NCBI GenBank assembly: GCA_036518955.1
Contig: DATDMG010000076.1
Span: 1 to 13,670, forward strand
Direction of reading: 5' to 3'
From: DATDMG01 sp036518955
GTDB taxonomy: Bacteria; Actinomycetota; Actinomycetes; Actinomycetales; Kineosporiaceae
DNA: 13,670 bases
The notes below the pieces were generated by a model, which did not search any database, was not told where the DNA came from, and saw only the letters and a program-made list of their open reading frames with translations. Positions within the stretch are counted from its first letter, which is position 1. Each line of letters opens with the position of its first letter. Made by a program: the position numbers and the translations under genes. Below are positions 1-6,265 of the stretch, in pieces.

Positions 1-169
1 GATGCCGAAACTACGGACCAAGGTCTCCGGCTGCCTGCGCACCCTCACCGGCGCCGAGGAGTTCGCCGCTATCCGCTCCTACATCACCACCGCCGCCCGC
101 AACGGCCAGAACATGCTCGACGCCCTCATCCAGGCCGCCGATAGCCACCCCTGGATCCACGCAACCTGA
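1..169 (+). pseudogene. IS66-family transposase, C-terminal fragment (cut by window edge)
   Basis: Seen: the frame is open from the left edge and stops with TGA at 167-169, giving about 55 residues. It contains a KVSGCLRTLTGAEEFAAIRS stretch, then an ITTAARNGQNMLDAL helix and a terminal HPWIHAT. Known: this cysteine- and alanine-rich tail, in which the catalytic domain is followed by LRTL.GA..FA.IRSY, is typical of the C-terminal end of IS66 transposases. Inferred: most of the gene lies outside the window, so it cannot be said whether the element is intact. I could not place its terminal inverted repeat after the stop. It marks this flank as a mobile-element region. Confidence 0.75.
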
Positions 170-560
170 CCTCCGAAGGGCCGGGAGTCACTTCACCCTG
201 CCCGGATTCAGGCACCTATCCAGTTACACGATCGGCGCCCCGACCGGCACGTCTGCGGGTCAGGACCTCGATCGTCGCTGTCCAACGAGCGCGCCCGAAG
301 GGACTCGGCAACCCCCAAGCCTTCTGATCCGTAGACCGCCCACTGAACAGCCCCTTGGCCTGCGTCGATCCCAGCCGCCGCTCGTCACAGCGCACGGAGT
401 GGTGGTCTACCTGGCTCCAGAATGGCGCAGTGTCCTTCCTTCAGACACGGGCGATCGAGACAGCGCGAAATCAGTGCCGAGGGCGTGCCGAAGTCCAGCC
501 GGACTCAGGCCACCAACGGGCATCGATGCAGATCGGAGGCCCGCTTCGGCAAGAGTGAGT
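170..560. other. Non-coding stretch between IS66 fragment and first tRNA-like repeat
   Basis: About 390 bp. Short open frames exist on both strands, but they are arginine- and proline-rich, overlap each other and lack ribosome binding sites or recognisable domains. I see no gene. It probably holds the IS66 right end and decayed DNA between it and the tRNA-like repeat. Confidence 0.5.
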
Positions 561-611
561 CTGAAAATCGGAAGGTCGGCGGTTCGACCCCGCCCCTGGC
601 CGCACCATCAA
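561..611 (+). repeat. tRNA-Phe-like 3' half, direct repeat copy 1 (putative att site)
   Basis: Seen: an anticodon-loop-like CTGAAAA (GAA anticodon), a variable loop AGGTC, a perfect T arm (GGCGG, loop TTCGACC, CCGCC) and the 3' acceptor strand CCTGGCC, followed by GCACCATCAA. No matching 5' half (GGCCAGG acceptor and D arm) lies upstream, so this is not a functional tRNA. It recurs at 1796-1845 with only three differences. Known: tyrosine integrases commonly use tRNA 3' ends as attachment sites and regenerate them on integration. Inferred: this is an att site or the scar of an integrated element. The Phe identity rests on the loop alone. Confidence 0.7.
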
Positions 612-615
612 GGAA

Positions 616-644
616 CCTCTCACCTGCAGGAATGCAGCTGAGGG
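616..644 (+). terminator. Imperfect hairpin after tRNA-like repeat copy 1
   Basis: CTCACCTGC and GCAGCTGAG can pair with one mismatch around a short loop, just after the tRNA-like repeat. No T-run follows. The same arrangement after copy 2 is stronger, which suggests that both copies carry the terminator region of the original tRNA gene. Confidence 0.35.
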
Positions 645-882
645 ATCTGGCCATTGAACCCGCTTGGGGCCCACCGACGTTCAGCCTGCGAGTGTCAGGA
701 TCCGTCGCCCCAACGGCGCGCTGGTCGGGATGCCGGACGACGGGCCCGGATGCAGACCGAACAGGCCGGGCGCCACGTCGGGGCCAGTGGCGATGACGGT
801 ACCGGCGTCGGTCCTTCGGGCCGGCTGGGCGCTGCTGCGACGGTCCGGGTTCGAGCTCGTGTCAGGTTCACCCCCATCATTC
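645..882. other. No gene seen between repeat copy 1 and the toxin-antitoxin promoter
   Basis: GC-rich sequence. The open frame reading into the antitoxin from 664 is an upstream extension of that frame and has no family similarity in its first 80 or so residues. I see no other support for a gene. Confidence 0.45.
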
Positions 883-903
883 ATGGTACTAGAGTGGTAC
901 CAT
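883..903. promoter_or_regulatory. 21-bp palindrome: probable antitoxin operator over the -10 region
   Basis: ATGGTAC (883-889) and GTACCAT (897-903) are perfect 7-bp inverted arms around a 7-bp spacer. A -10-like TAGAGT lies at 890-895 inside the palindrome, and the antitoxin ATG follows at 910. Known: RHH antitoxins bind palindromes over their own promoters and repress them. Inferred: this is the autoregulatory operator, and the transcript has a very short or absent leader. Confidence 0.6.
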
Positions 904-909
904 CCCGTC

Positions 910-1116
910 ATGGCGATGAACCTTCGGTTGAGCGACGAAGACGCTGCGCAGCTCAAGGCCCTGGCGGAGGCAGAGGGGGTCTCGATGCACGAGGCGGCCC
1001 TGCGGGCTATCCGGCGCAACGCGGAGGAACTGGCCCACAGCGCCCGGGTGCGGTCGGCGACAGACGAGATGATCGGCCGGTGGGGCGACGTCCTCGATCG
1101 GCTCGGAAGCATCTGA
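910..1116 (+). CDS. Ribbon-helix-helix (CopG-like) antitoxin
   Basis: A 68-residue protein starting MAMNLRLSDED. The beta strand NLRLSDEDAAQLKALAEAEG and the following helix SMHEAALRAIRRNA form a ribbon-helix-helix DNA-binding fold in roughly the first 40 residues. The C-terminal half (SARVRSATDEMIGRWGDVLD) would bind the toxin. The ATG at 910 was chosen because family similarity begins there and the palindromic operator lies just upstream. There is no Shine-Dalgarno motif, so initiation may be leaderless-like; ATG 916 is an alternative. The toxin gene starts one base after its stop. Expected role: neutralise the Doc-like toxin and repress the shared promoter. Confidence 0.8.
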   Translation: MAMNLRLSDEDAAQLKALAEAEGVSMHEAALRAIRRNAEELAHSARVRSATDEMIGRWGDVLDRLGSI

Positions 1117-1117
1117 C

Positions 1118-1513
1118 GTGTCGGGCGAATCGAGCGATCCGGTGGTGGAGTATCTGACGCTGCGTGATCTGCTCGCCATGGCGAAGGCGTTGAACGTGGG
1201 CCCGGTCCGGGACCTCGGGTTGCTGGACTCCGCGGCGCACCGTCCTCGGTCGAGCTTCGCCGGCCAACACGCCTATCCCACGGTGCAGGCGAAGGCAGCG
1301 GCCCTGATGCACTCCCTGGTGTGCAACCACGCCCTGGTCGACGGCAACAAGCGCCTCGGACTGCTTGCCACCGTCGTCTTCCTGCGCCTCAACGGGCTCG
1401 ATCTCGATCTGACCGACGACGAGGCCTTCGACCTCACCATGAGCGTGGCGGCAGGGCAGTCCAACGCCGAGGACATCGAGAAACGCCTGCGCACCCGCCG
1501 CACCCCTCGATAA
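1118..1513 (+). CDS. doc: Doc/Fic-domain toxin
   Basis: A 131-residue protein with a GTG start at 1118, one base after the antitoxin stop (TGAcGTG), so the two are very likely translationally coupled. The Fic/Doc motif HALVDGNKR lies at residues 71-79. It keeps His71, Asp75, Gly76, Asn77, Lys78 and Arg79 but has Leu instead of the usual Phe at the third position. Upstream features typical of Doc include DLGLLDSA, the AYPTVQAKAAALMHSL helix, and RLGLLATVVFLRLNG after the motif. Known: phage P1 Doc phosphorylates EF-Tu and is blocked by its antitoxin. Inferred: same activity here. Doc toxins usually pair with Phd, so the RHH partner is a mixed arrangement, though such pairs are known. Confidence 0.88.
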   Translation: MSGESSDPVVEYLTLRDLLAMAKALNVGPVRDLGLLDSAAHRPRSSFAGQHAYPTVQAKAAALMHSLVCNHALVDGNKRLGLLATVVFLRLNGLDLDLTDDEAFDLTMSVAAGQSNAEDIEKRLRTRRTPR

Positions 1514-1714
1514 GGGCGATCATCAGCGCACCTGTCCCAGCAGCACGCCGAATGCGGCGCCACGACCGCGTGGCCAAGGCGGTCCGCCCCGGACGTGCAC
1601 CACATCAGCCGCGGGCGGGCGCATGCGGTGATCCATCGGGCGCGACCATGCAGGCGCCGCGACAGCGCCGCACCGGTGCGGGTGCCCACAGTGGTGGCCC
1701 TACCGCGCGGCATC
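1514..1714. other. No gene seen between toxin and decamer repeats
   Basis: Very GC-rich. Open frames on both strands lack start signals and domains. A minus-strand frame of 245 codons across 1273-2010 crosses the toxin gene, the repeats, the tRNA-like copy and the integrase remnant, so it is spurious. Confidence 0.5.
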
Positions 1715-1785
1715 CGACGACATTCCGGCGACACTGGCCGGACGGCGGCGACACCGCGCGATACTGCGCGGCACCCGGCGACACG
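1715..1785 (+). repeat. Phased CGGCGACAC repeats next to the att-like site
   Basis: CGGCGACAC occurs exactly at 1726-1734, 1746-1754 and 1776-1784. A variant CGACGACAT lies at 1715-1723, and weaker forms (GCGCGATAC, GCGCGGCAC) sit at about 1756 and 1766. Spacing is 11, 20 and 30 bp, with the weak copies filling 10-bp intervals, so the units are close to one helical turn apart. They end about 10 bp before the tRNA-like repeat. Inferred: arm-type integrase or accessory-factor binding sites. Chance is possible in such GC-rich DNA. Confidence 0.45.
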
Positions 1786-1795
1786 GCGTCCCCAA

Positions 1796-1845
1796 CTGAA
1801 ATCGGAAGGTCGGCGGTTCGACCCCACCCCTGGCCACACCATCAA
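1796..1845 (+). repeat. tRNA-Phe-like 3' half, direct repeat copy 2 (putative att site)
   Basis: The same sequence as 561-611 with one A missing after CTGAA and two G-to-A changes (in the T-stem 3' strand and just after the acceptor strand). It again lacks a 5' tRNA half. It lies about 115 bp from the 3' end of an integrase remnant on the opposite strand, the usual position for the attachment site of an integrase that targets a tRNA 3' end. The two copies enclose about 1.2 kb holding the toxin-antitoxin pair. Confidence 0.72.
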
Positions 1846-1847
1846 CA

Positions 1848-1892
1848 GGCCCTCCATCTGCAGAGATGCAAGTGGAGGGCCGTGTTGTTTTG
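1848..1892 (+). terminator. Rho-independent-like terminator after tRNA-like repeat copy 2
   Basis: GGCCCTCCATCTGC (1848-1861) pairs with GCAAGTGGAGGGCC (1868-1881) with one internal disruption around a 6-base loop. It is followed by GTGTTGTTTT. This is likely the terminator of the original tRNA gene carried with the attachment site. It would also stop transcription from the toxin gene. Confidence 0.7.
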
Positions 1893-1960
1893 GATCTTGG
1901 AGTGCCCATGGAGTGCCCAGGGACATTAGACGCATGTCGGGCACTCGTCGATACGCCGCG

Positions 1961-2404
1961 TCATGAGCTCGCGAAGCGTCGCCAGATCGCGGTGACACTG
2001 GCCCCGGCATCCTGGCCGAGGATGCCGGCGGCGGCCTTGGCCTGTTCGGAGGCCTGGAGGGCTTCCATCCAGTCGTAGGCGTGCCGCATCTCGGGGGTCA
2101 CGATCTCGCCGACGACGTGGTGGTAGATCTTCTCGAGGGTGTCCTCGTCATGCCCGGTGATCTTCATGACGGAGGAGAACGGCATCCCGGTGGCCAGCAG
2201 GAGCGAGGCCACGTTGTGCCTGAGGTCGTGCAGCCGGATCTTGGGCAGCCCGCAGGCGGCGACCAGCCGGTTGAACTCGGCGGTGATGTCGTCGGGGTAC
2301 AGCGGGGACCCGTCCGCCTGGCAGAACATCAACTGGTGCTCCCACCAGGGCAGCCCAGCGGCGAGCCGTGTGTCGCGTTCGGTGGCCCATGTGATCCCGA
2401 ACCA
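1961..2404 (-). pseudogene. Tyrosine recombinase (phage-type integrase), C-terminal half only
   Basis: Seen: the frame is open from 2404 to the stop at 1961 and reads WATERDTRLAAGLPWWEHQ, LMFCQADGSPLYPDDI, then RLHDLRHNVASLLLATGM, KITGHDEDTLEKIYHHV and a charged tail. HDLRH carries the HxxR arginine, ITGH the second histidine, and the tyrosine lies in EKIYHHV. Known: these are the catalytic elements of lambda-type integrases. Upstream an in-frame TGA (2405-2407) ends similarity, so the SAM-like core-binding domain and first catalytic arginine are missing. ATG 2332 is an internal methionine, not a real start. Inferred: an inactive relic of the element that used the adjacent tRNA-like site. Confidence 0.85.
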
Positions 2405-2465
2405 TCACGATCCACCCCGGGCTCACCCGGGCCGACACCCTTTACCAGCCGGCTCTCAGCCTCAG

Positions 2466-2621
2466 GGCTGTGGCACGACGAGGTCGCCGAGCGCGCCAGC
2501 GCAGCCGGACTCACCGTCGTGATGAACCGGTGCCTGAAGATCGAGCACGCGCGGTTCGCCGGTGCTTGCACCTGCCGGCTCCAACACCGGCGTGATCAGC
2601 TCGCGTCGCGCCCAGCTGTAG
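2466..2621 (+). pseudogene. CoA-binding (YccU-like) protein, C-terminal remnant with frameshift
   Basis: Seen: plus-strand residues GLWHDEVAERASAAGLTVVM then NRCLKIEHARFAG up to about 2560, after which the similarity continues in another frame as SNTGVISSRRAQL and stops with TAG at 2619-2621. Known: the ending (hydrophobic)-VVM.RC.KIEHARF followed by .TGVISSRR is characteristic of small Rossmann-fold CoA-binding proteins. The nucleotide-binding N-terminus is absent. Its end overlaps the 3' end of the RuBisCO-like gene on the other strand by 26 bp. Inferred: a decayed neighbour left by the same event that truncated the integrase. Its left boundary is approximate. Confidence 0.65.
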
Positions 2622-3720
2622 ACGCCGTGGCGGGGGAGGCCGCCTCGACCGCAGCCCGCAGCCGTCGCGCGTTGGCCGCCAGGTCACCCCGGTGGACGGC
2701 GCCGCCCACCAGCAGCACGACGTCCCGCCCGTAGGAGGCCAGGACGTCGTCCACCCGGTCGAGCGTGATGCCCCCGCCCGGGGCGGGCAGCGCGGGGGCG
2801 ATACGGGGGAGCGCACGCGCACACTCGGCTGCGATGTCGGCGCACTCGTCCGGCGCGAACGAGAAGCGGCCGCCCGCGTTAGGGAAGACCGTGACGTCTG
2901 CACCGAACAGCCGGTTCAGCAGGCCCAGCACGAGTCCGTGCCGCCATCCCTGCGTGCGGTTCACCACCCAGGAGCCGAGTGCGGCCGGGTGCGCCATCAG
3001 TGGTAGCCCGAGGTCTGGATCGTTCGCCAGGGCCCGCAAGGTCTCGAATCCGACCAGTCCGGGTACGACGAGCAGTCCGCCGGCGCCGAGCTCCTTGGCC
3101 CGATGGGCTTGTTCCACCGCACGGTGGCCCGGAACGTTGAGGCTGGGCAGGTAGAGCGCGCGCCGGCCGGTGCGCTCGTTGGCGCGCCGGACGGCGTCCG
3201 CGCACCGGACCACGCGCTCCGCCCAGGGTGCCCACGTCTGGTCCGTCAGGCCCTGGTCGTCCTTGACGAGGTCGAAGCCGTTCTCCGCGAACGTGGCCGC
3301 GAGGTCCGCCAGTCGCGTGGCGGAGGTACCGAGAGGCTTGAGCGCCGTGGCGAGCAGGGGACGATCGGGCGCGCCAACCAAGGCGCGCACGCCCGCGACC
3401 CCGAACCGGGGGCCGGGGAACAGCTCGAGCACCGTCTCCGGCAGCTGCAGAGCGACGAGCCGCACCCCTTCGAACAGGGACACGTTGCCCCACAGCACGC
3501 CGAGCAGCTGCAGCGGGTCGGCGCCCACGACCGCCGGGTCGTACGACAGCTCCACCTCGTCGTCGGTGACCGCCTCCACCCGGCCGACCACGGAGTCGCG
3601 GATCCACTCCGGCGCAAGCTCCGCGGGGAACTCGATCGTCTGCTCGACCCTGATCGCCTCGGCGACCTCCCGCACATCCGCATCCGTCACCCGGTAGCGC
3701 GCCACGATCCGACCGGCCAC
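2596..3720 (-). CDS. RuBisCO-like protein (form IV), probable methylthioribulose-1-phosphate isomerase
   Basis: A 374-residue protein with a GTG start at 3720 preceded by AAGGGGGG six or so bases upstream. RuBisCO landmarks are present: ALKPLG (Lys128, the first catalytic lysine), DLVKDDQG (Lys153-Asp-Asp-Gln, the carbamate-lysine site with the usual Glu replaced by Gln), LMAHPA (His244), FPNAGGRFSF (281-288) in place of a loop-6 lysine, and phosphate-binding GGGIT (314-318) and VGGAVHRGD (338-346). The E-to-Q change and absent loop-6 lysine mean it cannot fix CO2. Known: in Rhodospirillum rubrum such a protein isomerises 5-methylthioribulose-1-P. Divergent mtnA and a cupin gene support that role. 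It could instead be an enolase-type or sugar-acid RuBisCO-like protein. Confidence 0.85.
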   Translation of the reverse strand: MAGRIVARYRVTDADVREVAEAIRVEQTIEFPAELAPEWIRDSVVGRVEAVTDDEVELSYDPAVVGADPLQLLGVLWGNVSLFEGVRLVALQLPETVLELFPGPRFGVAGVRALVGAPDRPLLATALKPLGTSATRLADLAATFAENGFDLVKDDQGLTDQTWAPWAERVVRCADAVRRANERTGRRALYLPSLNVPGHRAVEQAHRAKELGAGGLLVVPGLVGFETLRALANDPDLGLPLMAHPAALGSWVVNRTQGWRHGLVLGLLNRLFGADVTVFPNAGGRFSFAPDECADIAAECARALPRIAPALPAPGGGITLDRVDDVLASYGRDVVLLVGGAVHRGDLAANARRLRAAVEAASPATASTAGRDAS

Positions 3721-3722
3721 CG

Positions 3723-3766
3723 CCCCCCTTTCATAATTCAGTAGCTAAACCACTATAGTTGATAAT
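3723..3766. promoter_or_regulatory. Divergent promoter with self-complementary -10 core; leaderless mtnA start
   Basis: The AT-rich spacer between the two genes contains ACTATAGT (3752-3759), which reads TATAGT on both strands. On the plus strand TATAGT at 3754-3759 lies 7 bases before the mtnA ATG at 3767, and no Shine-Dalgarno motif is present, which fits a leaderless transcript beginning at the A of ATG. On the minus strand the overlapping TATAGT would start transcription near 3745, before the AAGGGGGG ribosome binding site at 3723-3730. The -35 boxes are weak. One core serving both genes would tie their expression together. Confidence 0.55.
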
Positions 3767-4897
3767 ATGTCCCGCTCTCCGTACTCTCCCGCACCGCCCG
3801 TGTCGGGCATTGCGGGCGCCGACGGCCCCATCCGGGCCGTCGCCTGGTGGGACGGCGCACCGGGGACCGCGCCCGGGCGAGGGCAGGCGGTACCGGATCG
3901 GCCGGGCGTACGCCTCCTGGACCAGACGGCCCTGCCGCAGGACGAGCGGTACCTCGTCGCCGACACCGTCGATGCGCTGGTGGACGCGATCCGTCGGCTC
4001 GTCGTCCGCGGCGCACCGGCCCTCGGGGCCGCGGGGGCTCTCGGGGTCGCGCTGGCCCTGCACCAGGCCGAGCGGGAGGGGTGGGACGCCGCGCGGCGGG
4101 ACGGTGAGATCGCCCGGATCCGCGACGCCCGACCCACCGCGGTCAATCTCGCCGCCGCCGTGGACGCCGCCGCACGGCACCTCCCCGCGGGAGCGCCGGC
4201 CGTCCTGGCATTCGCCGCGCGCCTGGTGGCCGAGGACGAGCGGGCCAACCGGACTCTCTCCACGTTCGGGGCGGACTGGATCCTGGCCCGCACCGGCACC
4301 AGACCGCTGCGCGTGCTGACGCACTGCAACACCGGGGCGCTCGCCACGGCCGCATGGGGGACCGCTCTCGGCATCGTCCGCGAACTGCACAGGCGTGGTC
4401 TGGTCGACGAGGTGCGGGTCGACGAGACGCGCCCGCTGCTGCAGGGGTCGCGGCTGACCGCCTGGGAACTGGAGCGCGAGGGGATCCCCTACGTCGTCCA
4501 GGTCGACGCGGCGGCCGCCTTCGCCGTGGCCCGCGGCCTCGTGGACGTCGCCGTGGTCGGTGCCGACCGCGTCACCGCGAACGGGGACACCGCCAACAAG
4601 ATCGGCACCCTGGCCGTGGCGCTCGCCTGCCGCGACCGCGGGGTGCCCTTCGTGGTGGCCGCGCCCTGGACGTCCGTGGATCTCGAGACCGGGGACGGCG
4701 CGGCGATCCACGTCGAGCAGCGCCCCGCGGACGAGGTGCTGTCGGTGGGCGCCCCGCCGGGCGCCCGCGCGGACAACCCGGCCTTCGACGTCACGCCCGC
4801 CCGGCTGATCGACGCCCTCGTGACCGAGCGCGGAATCGTCGAGCCGGCCGCGGACCCCGGTGCGGTGACGGGCCGGCTGGCCCGCCTGGCGCCGTGA
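3767..4897 (+). CDS. mtnA: S-methyl-5-thioribose-1-phosphate isomerase (MtnA family)
   Basis: A 376-residue protein. Family features: VRLLDQTALPQDE (about 48-60), IRRLVVRGAPALGAAGALGVALA, then LTHCNTGALA with the catalytic cysteine at 187, VRVDETRPLLQGSRLTAWEL, and VVGADRVTANGDTANKIGT with the catalytic aspartate at 267. Known: MtnA interconverts 5-methylthioribose-1-P and 5-methylthioribulose-1-P in methionine salvage and related shunts. Related eIF2B-like isomerases use other sugar phosphates, but the paired Cys and Asp motifs fit MtnA well. The first 20 residues extend beyond the usual start. ATG 3767 is kept because a promoter fits a leaderless message there. Its product would be the substrate of the divergent RuBisCO-like protein. 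Confidence 0.9.
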   Translation: MSRSPYSPAPPVSGIAGADGPIRAVAWWDGAPGTAPGRGQAVPDRPGVRLLDQTALPQDERYLVADTVDALVDAIRRLVVRGAPALGAAGALGVALALHQAEREGWDAARRDGEIARIRDARPTAVNLAAAVDAAARHLPAGAPAVLAFAARLVAEDERANRTLSTFGADWILARTGTRPLRVLTHCNTGALATAAWGTALGIVRELHRRGLVDEVRVDETRPLLQGSRLTAWELEREGIPYVVQVDAAAAFAVARGLVDVAVVGADRVTANGDTANKIGTLAVALACRDRGVPFVVAAPWTSVDLETGDGAAIHVEQRPADEVLSVGAPPGARADNPAFDVTPARLIDALVTERGIVEPAADPGAVTGRLARLAP

Positions 4898-4957
4898 CCG
4901 CCTCCCGAACCAGCGCCGCGCGCCGCCGACGTCCGGCCGCTGGGCGCCGCCCGCGGC

Positions 4958-5065
4958 GTGCTGCAGGTGACCCGGCGGTGGGTCCGCGAGCGGCACGTGG
5001 ACGCCGAACCGGCGCGTGCGGCGCGGATCGCCGGCGACCTGCTCACCGACCACCGGACCGCGTGA
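4958..5065 (+). other. Possible small ORF or gene relic between mtnA and cupin
   Basis: In the same frame as mtnA but after its stop, a continuous reading runs to TGA at 5063-5065. From GTG 4958 it gives about 35 residues, including VTRRWVRERHVDAEPARAAR and IAGDLLTDHRTA. Amphipathic character and strong third-position G/C make it gene-like. It looks like the C-terminal end of something larger, but I do not recognise the family. It ends 13 bases before the cupin start and could couple the two reading frames. Confidence 0.3.
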
Positions 5066-5078
5066 ACGGGGAGCGACC

Positions 5079-5522
5079 ATGACTGACGAACTGGTACGCC
5101 GGCACCGCGGCGCGCACCGCTGGGAGCAGGTGGACGTGCTCGCCTACAAGGCCGAGGGAGAGGCGCCGTTCAAGGACGTCACCCGGCAGGTGCTCTTCGA
5201 TGACGACCTCATGGGTGCGCAGCTGCGCTACTTCGAGGTGGGACCGGGCGGGTGGACGACCCTGGAGCGGCACGAGCACGTGCACAACGTCGTCGTCCTG
5301 CGGGGGCACGGGCGCTGTCTGCTCGGCGACGCCGTCCACGACCTCGCCCCGAGCGACCTCGTCGACGTCCCGCCCCTGACGTGGCACCAGTTCCGGGCGG
5401 CGGACGACGAGCCGCTCGGGTTCCTCTGCCTGGTCCGGCAGGACCGGGACCGGCCGCAGCTGCCGGCAGCGGGTGTCGCGGCCTCGCTGCTGGCGCTGTT
5501 CGAGACGCCGCAGCAGGCGTGA
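5079..5522 (+). CDS. Small cupin, probable 1-methylthioxylulose-5-phosphate methylsulfurylase
   Basis: A 147-residue single-domain cupin. The ATG at 5079 is preceded by GGGGAG with 5-base spacing, which rules out longer in-frame starts. Motif 1 reads GPGGWTTLERHEHVHNVVVL (from about 56) with metal-binding-type histidines in HEHVH; the usual Glu position is not conserved. Motif 2 is DVPPLTWHQFRA, with Pro and His as expected. Known: in Rhodospirillum rubrum a cupin next to the RuBisCO-like protein removes methanethiol from 1-methylthioxylulose-5-P to give deoxyxylulose-5-P, feeding isoprenoid synthesis. The role here is inferred from the mtnA and RuBisCO-like neighbours. By sequence alone it is only a cupin. 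Confidence 0.75.
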   Translation: MTDELVRRHRGAHRWEQVDVLAYKAEGEAPFKDVTRQVLFDDDLMGAQLRYFEVGPGGWTTLERHEHVHNVVVLRGHGRCLLGDAVHDLAPSDLVDVPPLTWHQFRAADDEPLGFLCLVRQDRDRPQLPAAGVAASLLALFETPQQA

Positions 5523-6265
5523 CCTTGACGGCCGCCGGCCGATGACGCGGGCGGCGACGACAAGTCGGATCCCCTGGACACGGCGGCCGGTGTTCGTGGT
5601 GGGAACAGCGGCTCGATCGCGGCCCTTCACGCCCGCCGGTCTTGTTCCCTCACATGTGCCGAATCAGGCCGCTCGAGCGTGCTCTGACCAGGCCAACCCC
5701 TCCCAAGCGCCGGTGGACGCGGACGTGCAGCCACACGCTCTTCGTCCCACCGGCGCCCCATCCCCGGGGCCAGACCGACACCCCCCTGCCCCGGCAGGCG
5801 TCGCAGGCCGTCAGAGCATGATCGCAGCCGTCGCGGCCACAGCGGTTCCGATGCTCCGGTCCGATACGTCCTGGTGTTTGTTCCTCATGAATATCCTCGC
5901 CCACCGTTACGTCGCCCGGAGGCAGCGCTCTTACGGTGGTAGGTGCCACACGACCGACGGACGGACCCCCGCCTACCTTCTCAGCAGACGTTCGGGCGCC
6001 GGTGGCGGGACGGACCACCAGGCGTGCTCCCGCCCCCGAACGGATCGCGGACGAGGACGGGTCAGGACGGCCCGGGTCCCGCCGTGGGTTTCGCAACCTC
6101 CGACCGAAGATCGGCCGCTCTCCGGCCGGTGCACCGAAACCCACCCGGCCCGGCCCCGGCCCGCCCACCCGGCCACCCGGCTACGAGGTCGGCACGACCA
6201 CCAAACAAGCCCTCAGCCTCGAACAACAGCGCCAGACGACAAGCCGCCCGGGCTAAACAACAAGG
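5523..6265. other. 740-bp intergenic region without a convincing gene
   Basis: GC-rich, with overlapping arginine/proline-rich open frames on both strands that show no domains. The only structured spots I see are the inverted repeat CCACCGT (5901-5907)/ACGGTGG (5933-5939) and a 25-codon minus-strand ORF beside it. It separates the GC-rich metabolic genes from the lower-GC lasso operon and may be decayed sequence at the boundary of an island. Confidence 0.5.
5811..5888 (-). other. Possible 25-residue ORF with a good ribosome binding site
   Basis: ATG at 5888 follows GAGGA by about six bases. The peptide has a charged start (MRNKHQDVSDRS) and a hydrophobic end (GTAVAATAAIML). An inverted repeat (5901-5939) lies directly before the ribosome binding site. 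No family is recognised. It lacks lasso-precursor features, having no YxxP leader motif and no acidic acceptor in a core region. It may well be chance. Confidence 0.2.

Noticed and set aside
561..611. A functional tRNA-Phe gene
   Set aside because: Only the anticodon loop onwards is present. There is no D arm or 5' acceptor strand upstream of either copy.
1273..2010. Minus-strand frame of 245 codons across the toxin gene and tRNA-like repeat
   Set aside because: It crosses a real gene, non-coding repeats and an integrase relic. The part over the tRNA-like repeat gives the typical false peptide of reversed tRNA 3' ends.
3731..5080. Long minus-strand open frame (449 codons) opposite mtnA
   Set aside because: It is antisense to a strongly supported MtnA gene, is rich in Arg/Gly/Pro, and contains no domain. 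Such frames are expected opposite GC-rich genes.
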